A DNA stretch of 64,000 nucleotides, taken from positions 36,058 through 100,057 of the forward strand of contig NZ_JACHVA010000124.1 of the NCBI RefSeq assembly GCF_014230055.1, in the 5' to 3' direction. This DNA is from Puniceicoccus vermicola. GTDB taxonomy: Bacteria > Verrucomicrobiota > Verrucomicrobiia > Opitutales > Puniceicoccaceae. The notes beneath the pieces are model-generated. The model was given only the letters and a program-made list of their open reading frames with translations, searched no databases and had not been told where the DNA came from. Within the stretch, counting starts at the first letter, position 1, and the number at the start of each line of letters is the position of its first letter. The translations under genes were made by a program, and so were the position numbers. Positions 27,000 to 35,386 of the stretch are shown piece by piece.

Positions 27000-28586
27000 A
27001 TGAATGTACTCTGGATCACTCTCGAAGACACCAGTCCAAGGTTTCAGGTTTATGGTGACCGCATTGCGCGCACTCCCAATGCGGATAAATTGGCGTCCGA
27101 GGGAGTTGTCTTTCAGAAAGCGTTTTCGACCGCACCGGTCTGCGCTCCAGCCCGCTGCGCGGCAATCACGGGTGTGTATGCCGCATCGATCGGCGGGCAC
27201 CACATGCGAACGCATTTCCGGAATCTGTCGCATGAGGGGCAGGTGCCTCCGTATGAGCCTGTGCCGCCGGCGCACGTCAAGTGCTTCACCGAATACCTTC
27301 GGGCAGATGGCGTTTATTGCACCAACAACGAAAAGACCGACTACCAGTTTTCATCTCCGTTCACGGCGTGGGATGAGTGCAGTGAGAATGCTCACTGGAG
27401 AAACCGCCCTGCGGGTGCGCGCTTCTTCTCCGTCTTCAACCTGCTCGCAGCGCACGAAAGCGGAATGTGGCCGGATGGACGCTCGTTGGAAACGGATCCT
27501 GCATCGGTCCAGGTTCCGCCTTATCTTCCGGATACTCCAATAGTTCGGGAGTCGATCGCGCGGCATTACGACCAGATGGCGAGGGTCGATGTTCAGGTAG
27601 GTCGTCTCTTGGACGAATTAGAGGAGGACGGCTTGGCAGAGGACACCGTGGTCATTCTTTGGAGTGATCATGGGGAAGGACTTCCGCGCGGCAAACGGCA
27701 TGTCTATGATTCCGGGCTGCATGTTCCGCTCATGGTTCGGTGGCCCGGTAGAATCGAGCCCGGTACCCGTAGGACAGATTTGGTGAGCACGATTGATCTT
27801 GCTCCCACAGTGCTGGAATTATTCGGACTTCCCCTGCCGGGGCATCTTCATGGAACGCCGCTCTTGAACCAAGAAAACCCGAGGAAGTTTGTCCACGCCA
27901 CTCAGGATCGTTTTGGTGGATACTATGATCAGTCCCGTGCTGTGCGCACCGGGCGCTTCAAATACATACGGAATTATCATCCCGAATTACCCCGCTTTCT
28001 TTTCAATAATTATCTGAATCAACATCCGGTCCAGCAGGAGATCATTCGTCTCATGCGCCATAACGCTCTCGAGGGTCATGCACGTTTCTTCGGGGAGCAA
28101 AATCATCCTGTTGAGGAATTGTATGACTGTGACGCCGATCCGCATGAACTTAATAATCTCGCGGTCGATTCTTCGTATCATTCAACTCTGCTTGAATTGA
28201 GGAGCGAGTTGGAAGACTGGCGCCGACGAATCGGCGACCTTGGAGACGTGCCTGAGAGCGAACTCAGCGAGCGGTTCTGGCCATCAGGGATCCAGCCCGA
28301 AACTGTGGCTCCGCACTTTTTGGTCTATGGGGAGGACGACTATTGCAAGGAGCCCATCGGCGGGAGGTATGGGGCGGAGTACAAAGTGCAGGGCCCGGCG
28401 TTGGTCCAGCTGCACTCTCCCACACAGGGCGCCAGTATGGCCTATCGTTTTGAGAATCAGCAGTCCTGGACGCTCTACACGGGACCCTTCAATCTCGACT
28501 CCGGCGATTGGAAACTCTTCACCAAAGCCGTGCGCATTGGATATCGGGAAAGCCCGGAGTGCGAGCTTGCTCTTACCGTTCTTTGA
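27000..28586 (+). CDS. Sulfatase, S1 family
   Basis: The 528-residue protein starts MNVLWITLEDTSPRFQVYGD, has C-A-P-A-R with Cys48 and a second metal site WSDHGEGLP. The segment KRHVYDSGLHVPLMVRWPG is typical of heparan/N-sulfoglucosamine-type sulfatases, a loose comparison. About 100 residues after ELYDCDADPHELNNL (VPESELSERFWPSGIQPE onward) form an extra C-terminal beta domain not present in most neighbours. No signal peptide. It is followed 66 bases later by another sulfatase on the same strand, so the two probably form an operon. Confidence 0.92.
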   Translation: MNVLWITLEDTSPRFQVYGDRIARTPNADKLASEGVVFQKAFSTAPVCAPARCAAITGVYAASIGGHHMRTHFRNLSHEGQVPPYEPVPPAHVKCFTEYLRADGVYCTNNEKTDYQFSSPFTAWDECSENAHWRNRPAGARFFSVFNLLAAHESGMWPDGRSLETDPASVQVPPYLPDTPIVRESIARHYDQMARVDVQVGRLLDELEEDGLAEDTVVILWSDHGEGLPRGKRHVYDSGLHVPLMVRWPGRIEPGTRRTDLVSTIDLAPTVLELFGLPLPGHLHGTPLLNQENPRKFVHATQDRFGGYYDQSRAVRTGRFKYIRNYHPELPRFLFNNYLNQHPVQQEIIRLMRHNALEGHARFFGEQNHPVEELYDCDADPHELNNLAVDSSYHSTLLELRSELEDWRRRIGDLGDVPESELSERFWPSGIQPETVAPHFLVYGEDDYCKEPIGGRYGAEYKVQGPALVQLHSPTQGASMAYRFENQQSWTLYTGPFNLDSGDWKLFTKAVRIGYRESPECELALTVL

Positions 28587-28652
28587 TCCTCTCTATGGCA
28601 TTTACTTCTCGAATAGACCTTCCAAAGCAATAGTGAGGCAATTTGTAGCTCT

Positions 28653-30077
28653 ATGAATAAACCGAACATAGTATTTATCTTAATCGACGATATGGGCTGG
28701 CGAGACCTCGGCTCGTTTGGGAGTTCGTTTTACGAAACTCCCCATATCGATCGTCTAGCCCGGAATGGGATGTCCTTTTCCGATGCCTATGCGTCCTGCC
28801 CGGTCTGCTCTCCGACGCGGGCCAGTATAATGACCGGGAAATATCCCGCTCACGTCGGCATTACCGACTGGATTGACCACGGAAATTTTCATCCCATGAA
28901 GGGAAAGCTGGTGGACGTCCCATACTTGAAGAGCCTTCCTCCTGAGGAATATTGTCTCGCACAGGCCTTGCAAGACGGTGGTTACGCGACCTGGCACGTG
29001 GGCAAATGGCATCTGGGGAAAAAGGGTGCGTATCCGGAAGACTTCGGATTTGAGATCAATATCGGTGGTTGCGATATGGGTTCGCCCGGTGCCAACGGCT
29101 ACTTCAGTCCGTGGTCGGTGAAAGGGCTGGAGCATGCTTCGGTTCCTGACGGCACTGACTTAACCGATTACCTCACGGACGAAGCCATCCATCTGATCTG
29201 CACGAAAGAGGACCGCCCGTTTTTTCTCAATTTGTGCCACTACACCGTGCACACGCCGATTCAGGCAAACCCCGATAAGATCCGTAAGTATGAGGAGAAG
29301 GCCCGCGCCCTTGGGCTCGATATCTTGGAAACCTTCGAGGAAGGAGGTTTTCACCCCACGGAACGCAAAGCCGATGAGCGGATCCGACGTCGGCTGCTCC
29401 AGTCCGACCCGGCGTATGCCGCGATGATCGAGACGTTGGATGATAATGTCGGACGTCTTGTGGACGCCCTGGAAGCGAGCGACGAACTGGAAAACACCTT
29501 GATCGTTTTCACCTCGGACAATGGGGGCCTGGCCACTGCCGAGGGTTCGCCGACATGCAATGCCCCTTTGGCCGAAGGCAAAGGATGGATGTATGAGGGA
29601 GGATGTCGGGTGCCGTTGTTTGCCGTGTGGCCGCAACAGATTCGGGCGGGATCCCGGTGCGATGTCCCTGTGACCAGCACCGACTTCTATCCGACCTTCC
29701 TCGACTGCGCCGGACTGCCTGCGAAACCCGAACAACACAGTGATGGGGTCAGTCTGCTCCCGCTCTTTCAGGGGGCGGATGGACTGGATCGTGAAGCCAT
29801 TTTCTGGCACTATCCGCACTACGGTAATCAGGGTGGCACGCCGGGCTCATCGATTCGGATGGGCGACTACAAGCTCATTGAATTTTTCGAGGACGGACGA
29901 ATCGAACTCTATCAGCTTAGTGACGATCCCGGCGAAAATCACAACCTCGCCGATACCGAACTCGAGCGCGCCAACGCTTTACGGAAACGGCTTCACGAAT
30001 GGCGTGATTCGATCGAGGCAAAGATCCCACAGCCCAATCCGGACTGGCGCGAAGCTGCTATAAGTAATCGGCGATGA
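28653..30077 (+). CDS. Sulfatase, S1 family (arylsulfatase A-like)
   Basis: The 474-residue protein starts MNKPNIVFILIDDMGWRDLG with the DD metal motif and has C-S-P-T-R, Cys52. WHVGKWHLGKKGAYPEDFGF and FTSDNGGLATAEG are standard arylsulfatase-A/GalNAc-sulfatase features. It is complete and has no signal peptide. The pseudogene at 15097-15741 is a diverged copy of its C-terminal part. Confidence 0.93.
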   Translation: MNKPNIVFILIDDMGWRDLGSFGSSFYETPHIDRLARNGMSFSDAYASCPVCSPTRASIMTGKYPAHVGITDWIDHGNFHPMKGKLVDVPYLKSLPPEEYCLAQALQDGGYATWHVGKWHLGKKGAYPEDFGFEINIGGCDMGSPGANGYFSPWSVKGLEHASVPDGTDLTDYLTDEAIHLICTKEDRPFFLNLCHYTVHTPIQANPDKIRKYEEKARALGLDILETFEEGGFHPTERKADERIRRRLLQSDPAYAAMIETLDDNVGRLVDALEASDELENTLIVFTSDNGGLATAEGSPTCNAPLAEGKGWMYEGGCRVPLFAVWPQQIRAGSRCDVPVTSTDFYPTFLDCAGLPAKPEQHSDGVSLLPLFQGADGLDREAIFWHYPHYGNQGGTPGSSIRMGDYKLIEFFEDGRIELYQLSDDPGENHNLADTELERANALRKRLHEWRDSIEAKIPQPNPDWREAAISNRR

Positions 30078-30296
30078 TTCTCAATGCCGCGGCTCTGGAA
30101 AATCTATTCATGCCGTAGAAGTGATTCCGGGATTTTTCGGCCAAAGGCTCACCTGGTGCCATTATGTCGATCACAGAGGCCAAGTTAGAGAGGTATTTGT
30201 CCGAAGCGCGAAGGTTGCGGTAATCTTTGCGAAAAGAACGCTTCTCGGGTCTGGGGCGACGGGACGGCAGAAGGGCGTTCGTCACATCGAGCCGTC
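30058..30296 (-). pseudogene. Possible C-terminal coding remnant, family unknown
   Basis: Just past the GH29 stop, a minus frame reads LDVTNALLPSRRPRPEKRSF and later DIMAPGEPLAEKSRNHF and RFSRAAALRIIADYL, then stops at 30058. The composition is protein-like and the frame is not that of any neighbour, but there is no start codon before it outside the GH29 gene. It may be the tail of a lost gene. It overlaps the end of the plus-strand sulfatase by 20 bases. Confidence 0.3.
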
Positions 30297-30299
30297 GAA

Positions 30300-31709
30300 T
30301 TAGTACAGTCGGAGGGCAGCCAGCGCCGACTCCCCGTAGGATTTGGAAATCGTTAATTTTACAGTTGAGCAAAGGATAGGATCCACGCGGTGCAGTCGTT
30401 TGCAGCCAACTGTAGTTCCCTCGATAACTCGGCAGCTTTTTCTGGAGTCATCTTGTAGTTCGATCCGGTGCTTGGCGATGAGCTGTCCGAACTCAATCGC
30501 CTCCTCCAGGGATACAATCGACACAGTTCGCTCCTCGGGTAGTCGGAGCATGAGTGTTGCATTTTCCCCCGCCTTCCCGGGCGTCCAATAGGAGTTCTTC
30601 TCTGCATCCAACACTGTATCGATAGGATACTCAGCTTCGGCATTGCTGATTTGAATACGGGAGTCAATGGCTAGGTCAGTCGCAAAAAGTGCCGCCTTGG
30701 CCTGTTGAAAGGCAACCGCGCGCTCAGCATCTACGGTGTGCACAAGCCCTTCCGGTGTGATGGGGAAGTTGAGCAGCAAGGTGCCGTTTCGTCCCACACT
30801 CTTGAAATACAGGTCGAGAAGATTGTCGACCGTTCGCACCTCAGATTCCTCTTCAGGATGGTAAAACCAACCAGGCCGTATGGATACATCGCACTCCGCT
30901 GGACGCCAAACTCGCAGTCCAGAACCATTAGGGGCGTCGCCGTTCCGCAAGCGCTCGCTTTTGTCCGCATCCGCAAGGGCGTCGTTGGCCTTCGAAATAC
31001 CCGAATCGCCCGGAAAACGGATGAAGTTGGGATCAACGGTCCCCCAGCACGTTTCCCCGGCAATGCCGCGCTCGTTTCCCACCCAACGCACGTCCGTGCC
31101 GCCGTCACCAAATGTGACCGCCTTGGGCTGTAGCGTTCGGACCAGATCGAAGTAGCGTTGCCAGTCATAAGTTTGCTTTCGTCCATTGGGGCCTTCGTCA
31201 ATGGCTCCGTCGAACCAGACTTCACGCAGTTCGCCGTATTGCGTCAGTAACTCCTCGAGCTGCGTGCAGTAAAAATCGTTATAGCGCTCGGAATCGCCAT
31301 AACAGGGTTCATGCCGATCCCATGGCGAGAGGTAGAGTCCCACTTCGAGACCCTCAGCGCGAAAAGCATCCACAAACTCACGAACCAAGTCGCCCTTTCC
31401 ATCCCTCCACGGAGAATTCTGTACGGAATGCTCCGTCACATGACTCGGCCAGAGACAAAAGCCGTCGTGGTGTTTAGCGGTAAGGATGCCCACCTTGAAG
31501 CCCCCGGCTCTAGCGGTGCGAGCCCATTGCCGACAATCCAAAGCAGTTGGATTGAAATCACGCGGATCTTCCGAGCCGTCACCCCATTCCTTTCCGGCGA
31601 AGGTGTTCAGGCCAAAGTGGAAAAAAGCATTCGTCTCACTACGCTGCCATGCAAGCTGTGCTGCTGAGGGCACGGGGGCGATAATATCGGACATCCTATT
31701 ACTTTCCAT
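30300..31709 (-). CDS. Alpha-L-fucosidase, GH29
   Basis: The 469-residue product has the GH29 barrel: AWQRSETNAFFHFGLNTF, the conserved GGFKVGILTAKHHDGFCLWP loop, GLYLSPWDRHE and the nucleophile Asp167 in REVWFDGA. The C-terminal 130 residues look like a small discoidin-type beta domain. The family removes terminal alpha-L-fucose with retention. No signal peptide, so it would act on imported oligosaccharides. A second ATG five codons in (MSDII) is an equally good start. It is divergent from the beta-propeller hydrolase at 31814, and one upstream element sits between them. Confidence 0.92.
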   Translation of the reverse strand: MESNRMSDIIAPVPSAAQLAWQRSETNAFFHFGLNTFAGKEWGDGSEDPRDFNPTALDCRQWARTARAGGFKVGILTAKHHDGFCLWPSHVTEHSVQNSPWRDGKGDLVREFVDAFRAEGLEVGLYLSPWDRHEPCYGDSERYNDFYCTQLEELLTQYGELREVWFDGAIDEGPNGRKQTYDWQRYFDLVRTLQPKAVTFGDGGTDVRWVGNERGIAGETCWGTVDPNFIRFPGDSGISKANDALADADKSERLRNGDAPNGSGLRVWRPAECDVSIRPGWFYHPEEESEVRTVDNLLDLYFKSVGRNGTLLLNFPITPEGLVHTVDAERAVAFQQAKAALFATDLAIDSRIQISNAEAEYPIDTVLDAEKNSYWTPGKAGENATLMLRLPEERTVSIVSLEEAIEFGQLIAKHRIELQDDSRKSCRVIEGTTVGCKRLHRVDPILCSTVKLTISKSYGESALAALRLY

Positions 31710-31721
31710 TTAAATTTGAAT

Positions 31722-31744
31722 AATAGGGAATGATAGAATTGGAT
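31722..31744 (+). promoter_or_regulatory. Upstream element before 31814
   Basis: AATAGGGAATGATAGAATTG then GAT; a weaker match (TTGGAT instead of TTGACN), 69 bases before the ATG at 31814. Confidence 0.4.
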
Positions 31745-31813
31745 TCCGTCTCGGCTTCAACTCCAATTCGTTTTTCTTAATCCACAGATAAGCAAATCCC
31801 GATTCTTCAATCG

Positions 31814-33398
31814 ATGAAAACCATACTGCCCAACGGCATTCCTCTCAGTCAGTCGGAACCGAAAACGATCAGTGACTTCAGTCACGACCAGCCTCTAGCG
31901 GTTCCTTATCTGGAATCACCGCCAGAAGTGATCGACGTAAGTCGGGGGCGTCAGTTGTTCGTGGATGATTTCCTCGTCGATCCGTTCCGTACGCAAATGC
32001 ACCGGGAATATCATCGCCCCGTAAAGTATCCGGGAAATCCGGTGTTCTTCCCGGAATCGCCCGAGGAAACCTGCCCGGATTTTCCGCCCTGCGCCATTGC
32101 GAAAAGCGGTGGCGTTTGGTTCGACGACCGCGACCGGCTTTTCAAAATGTGGTACATGACCGGTTACCTGGGCTATGCGGCGCTGGCGACCAGCCACGAC
32201 GGGGTCCATTGGGAGCGTCCGGCGTTGGACGTGGTTCCCGGCACCAATCTGATTCTACCCAAAGACATTCACCCGGACTCGGGGAGCGTTCTCATCGATC
32301 ATGCTGCAGAGGATCCGGAGGAGCGCTACAAAATGCTTCTCCGCGAGCCGAATGGCGTGACCCCCCCCGCATATTGATTTTCCGGGCCGACTTTTCACCT
32401 CCGGGGATGGAATCCACTGGACGGAAAGAGGGAAGACCGGACCGATGCATGACCGAAGCACCATGTTCTACAATCCCTTGAAAAAGGAGTGGGTTCAGAG
32501 TATCCGCATCAACCATCCTCTCGCTGCCCGTTCTCGCAGTCACCATGCCGACGCGGACTTTCTCAAGAGCGGGGAGTGGACTCACGAGACCATGACCGAG
32601 TGGTTGCGCGCGGATAGCATGGACAATGGGAAGTATCTCCGCGCCCAGCTCTACAACTTCGATGCGATCGCCTACGAAAGCCTTCTGATCGGGTTTCACC
32701 AGATCCTTCACGGCCCGCACAACGGAATCGGCGAAAAATCCGGACTGCCGAAACTCACGGAGCAGTATCTGAGCACCAGCCGCGACGGTTTCCATTGGCA
32801 CAGGCCCGAACGCACTCCGTTCATCGCCGCTCGCCGCGAATACGGATCCTGGGAGTATGGCTACGTCGAATCCAGCGCTGGCATGTGCCTCATTGTCGGC
32901 GATGAACTTTGGATATACTATTCGGCCTATGCCGGGGACCCGAATCGCATCACCAGTGATTGGAGAACCAGCGGCACCTACGCCAACGGCGCCGTAGGGC
33001 TGGCGAAACTGCGCCGCGACGGCTTTGTCTCCATGCGCCCGACCTTCCCCGGTTGTTTCCTGTGGACCCGTCCGCTCCGATTCGACGGCTCCCGTCTCTT
33101 CGTCAACGCCGAAACGGCTGGTTCCTGTCTGAGTGTGCAAGTGACCGATTCCGGGGGCAAAGCCATCCCAGGTCTCTCCCACGAAGATTGCCTCGGATTC
33201 ACGGGTAACAGCACCTGTGCGGAAGTGAAATGGAAGGACCGCGACCTCAGCGGACTCGGCAACGAAAAGATCCGACTGCGTTTCCGCTTAGACCGCGGCG
33301 ATCTCTTCGCCTTCTGGATCACCAATTCGCCGGAAGGAAAAAGCGGCGGATACACCGCAGCCGGGGGTCCGGGATTGAGCGGGGGACGGGATGACTGA
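31814..33398 (+). pseudogene. GH43/GH32-like beta-propeller hydrolase with a homopolymer frameshift
   Basis: Two adjoining frames encode one protein. The first (to 32377) gives RGRQLFVDDFLVDPFRTQMH and DRDRLFKMWYM; after a run of eight C (32361-32368) it meets a stop. Removing one C joins it to the second frame (PPHIDFPGRLFTSGDGIHWT, then the 32445 frame to 33398) and yields a continuous 527-residue protein. SHDGVHWERP and SRDGFHWHRPE repeat the blade motif of five-bladed beta-propeller glycosidases and related sucrase-like proteins. No signal peptide. Either a real pseudogene, a phase-variable tract or a sequencing error. Sugar specificity is unknown. Confidence 0.75.
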
Positions 33399-33428
33399 TA
33401 ACTCGCTCTCGACCGCAGAATTGAGGTT

Positions 33429-35294
33429 CTAACAGAACCCGGGGACAGGCAGGTCCTTGAGACCCTTTCTTCGCTGGCTCGGACTGAGATCCGTCCTCTC
33501 CAAGCGAAGAAAAATTCCCCAGGCTTTCCCGTCATTGGCTCCGACGGCCACCACCACCCGGTGCTTCCCTTTGGTGCATGGAATGCTTTTGCTCTGTCCT
33601 TCGTCGGGAATAGCCGGGTTGGTTCCCTGCCAATCGTTCAACATCATCTTCCCGTCCACCCATGCGCATACCGGTCCATCGTATCCCAGCATCAGCTTGA
33701 GTCGCATGTCTGTCGGGCAGGAAAACTCTGCCTGGTAGAGAAGAGTGCCCTCCTTGAGTTCCTGAAACTCCTTGCTCCTATTGGCGAATTCCTGATCAAA
33801 AGACCGCTTTTTCCATGCCAAAGGTTTGAGCTTTTCCGGTGACTTCAGATCCTGCAAAGAGATCGGCGTGGTAGCGCATTGAAACTGCCGACAAAATTCG
33901 GAAAAGGCACCAGGGCGTCTCAGGGGCAAAGGTCCGAACACGGGTAGAGAACGTCCGGCTTCGTCCACGATGTTACAGTACGGGTTGGTCCCGTAGCCGT
34001 AGTGCAAGTGCGCCAGGGAGAGCGCCTTGGTGCGCAAAGAGGTCAACACATGGACTTCGTTCTTGTGTAACTGAATATTGTAAATCGTGTTCGTCCCCTG
34101 CTCATCTCCGACATAGAACCCGGCAGGCCTGCTGCCCGAGGTCAGCTTTCCGGCCACGCCCTCGTAGGAAAGAATAATCTTTCCGCTGTCGGTGCGGGGG
34201 ATGTGTTCTAGGTTCCAGGACTTCAAACGAATGGGAGGAGGTGCAGCTCTCCCTCCGCGCTGAAGATAGTCCATCTCCAAAGCGAGTCGCCTTCCAAGTA
34301 TTTGCTGGGCCTCACCCCCAAGATGAATCAGGTCATCGAGAGCGAGATCGACCGCCGGCACTGTGCCAACCGCTTTGAGGGAACGGGCGAGCTGAAGCTG
34401 CTCCTCCTGCACGCGGTTCCATGCGGCTCCATGGTCGGGAGTCTTCGGGATGAAACGGGAAAGTTGGACCATGACAAATGGGAGGGCAGGGCATTTACAA
34501 TCCCGGCGAAAACACCGGATCAGTTCTCTCGTCTTTTCACGAAAGGCTGCGGCCCCGGCCTCGCCTCCAAAAGCATCACTTTCGCCCTGATACCAAACAA
34601 TGCCGGCCACGCGACCACCCACTTTTTGAACTCTTCGTATCGTTGCCCCGTACAGGCTGTTTCCGCCTTCCGATTTTTTGGCGGGATCCCATTGAGCCAT
34701 ACTGGTGCCGCCATGTGCACAAGGGATGAGACCTTGGGGAATCCCGTTGCGGCGGTGCATCTCCTGCGCGAAGGCGACTCCTGGCCCCGTACAATGCTCG
34801 CGTACATTCGGACGCACACCTCCCTTGATGATCCAGTGCACCTTGTCGACGCAGTCCCACATATTGTGAAGAGGATCTTTTGCCGTGCCCCACCGATCAT
34901 CCATGTAGAAGGCTCTGGACATGGGATGGGACTTTGCCGCCTGATTCGCCATGCCACAGCCTTCCATATTGGATTGACCGGCAAGCACCCACACATCTCC
35001 CACCAGCACGTCCCTGACGGTCCGTTTCGTCAGCACTTTTCCGGCGGAGTCCCGGATCTCCAATTCGATGGAATAGGGGCCCCCGTTCGGGAGGGTTTTC
35101 AGTTCGCCGGAAAACGTTCCTTTCTTCGCCCGGCCTGCGACATACCAGGGACCACTCCCGTCCGAACCGGCAGTGGAAACCCGCGCGAACAAAGTGCCCG
35201 GACTTTTGCTAGAGCCCGAAAAAGGAAATCCACCCTCTTTGCGAGGGCGGCGTTGGAGAACCATCCGGGAAAACAAGCCTTCAGTGATTTTCAT
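33429..35294 (-). CDS. Carbohydrate O-acetylesterase, SASA/SGNH type
   Basis: The 621-residue protein has a beta domain (1-100), then a SASA-type SGNH domain with the nucleophile Ser in VLAGQSNMEGCG, a CAHGGTSMAQWDP glycine block, VWYQGESDA, and the Asp/His pair in DDLIHLGG. From about 400 a further beta region and a terminal beta-sandwich (IPCTKGKHRVVVAVGANDGK) follow. The family removes O-acetyl groups from sugars such as sialate or xylose; here it more likely deacetylates the sulfated glycan. No signal peptide. It is the last gene of a minus-strand unit that starts at 40819. Confidence 0.85.
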   Translation of the reverse strand: MKITEGLFSRMVLQRRPRKEGGFPFSGSSKSPGTLFARVSTAGSDGSGPWYVAGRAKKGTFSGELKTLPNGGPYSIELEIRDSAGKVLTKRTVRDVLVGDVWVLAGQSNMEGCGMANQAAKSHPMSRAFYMDDRWGTAKDPLHNMWDCVDKVHWIIKGGVRPNVREHCTGPGVAFAQEMHRRNGIPQGLIPCAHGGTSMAQWDPAKKSEGGNSLYGATIRRVQKVGGRVAGIVWYQGESDAFGGEAGAAAFREKTRELIRCFRRDCKCPALPFVMVQLSRFIPKTPDHGAAWNRVQEEQLQLARSLKAVGTVPAVDLALDDLIHLGGEAQQILGRRLALEMDYLQRGGRAAPPPIRLKSWNLEHIPRTDSGKIILSYEGVAGKLTSGSRPAGFYVGDEQGTNTIYNIQLHKNEVHVLTSLRTKALSLAHLHYGYGTNPYCNIVDEAGRSLPVFGPLPLRRPGAFSEFCRQFQCATTPISLQDLKSPEKLKPLAWKKRSFDQEFANRSKEFQELKEGTLLYQAEFSCPTDMRLKLMLGYDGPVCAWVDGKMMLNDWQGTNPAIPDEGQSKSIPCTKGKHRVVVAVGANDGKAWGIFLRLERTDLSPSQRRKGLKDLPVPGFC

Positions 35295-35354
35295 GAAAGA
35301 ATTGAATGTTCATCTTGAGATTGTAGCTTCCTCTCCCGGTAATCGTCCGAAGCT

Positions 35355-35384
35355 GGAGGCCGGGCACAGGAAGGTCCCCGCTCC
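35355..35384. repeat. REP-like unit
   Basis: GGAGGCCGGGCACAGGAAGG followed by TCCCCGCTCC, related in reverse orientation to the GAGCGGGGACATTCC units near 24500. It lies between the SASA and GH78 genes. Confidence 0.4.
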
Positions 35385-35386
35385 GT

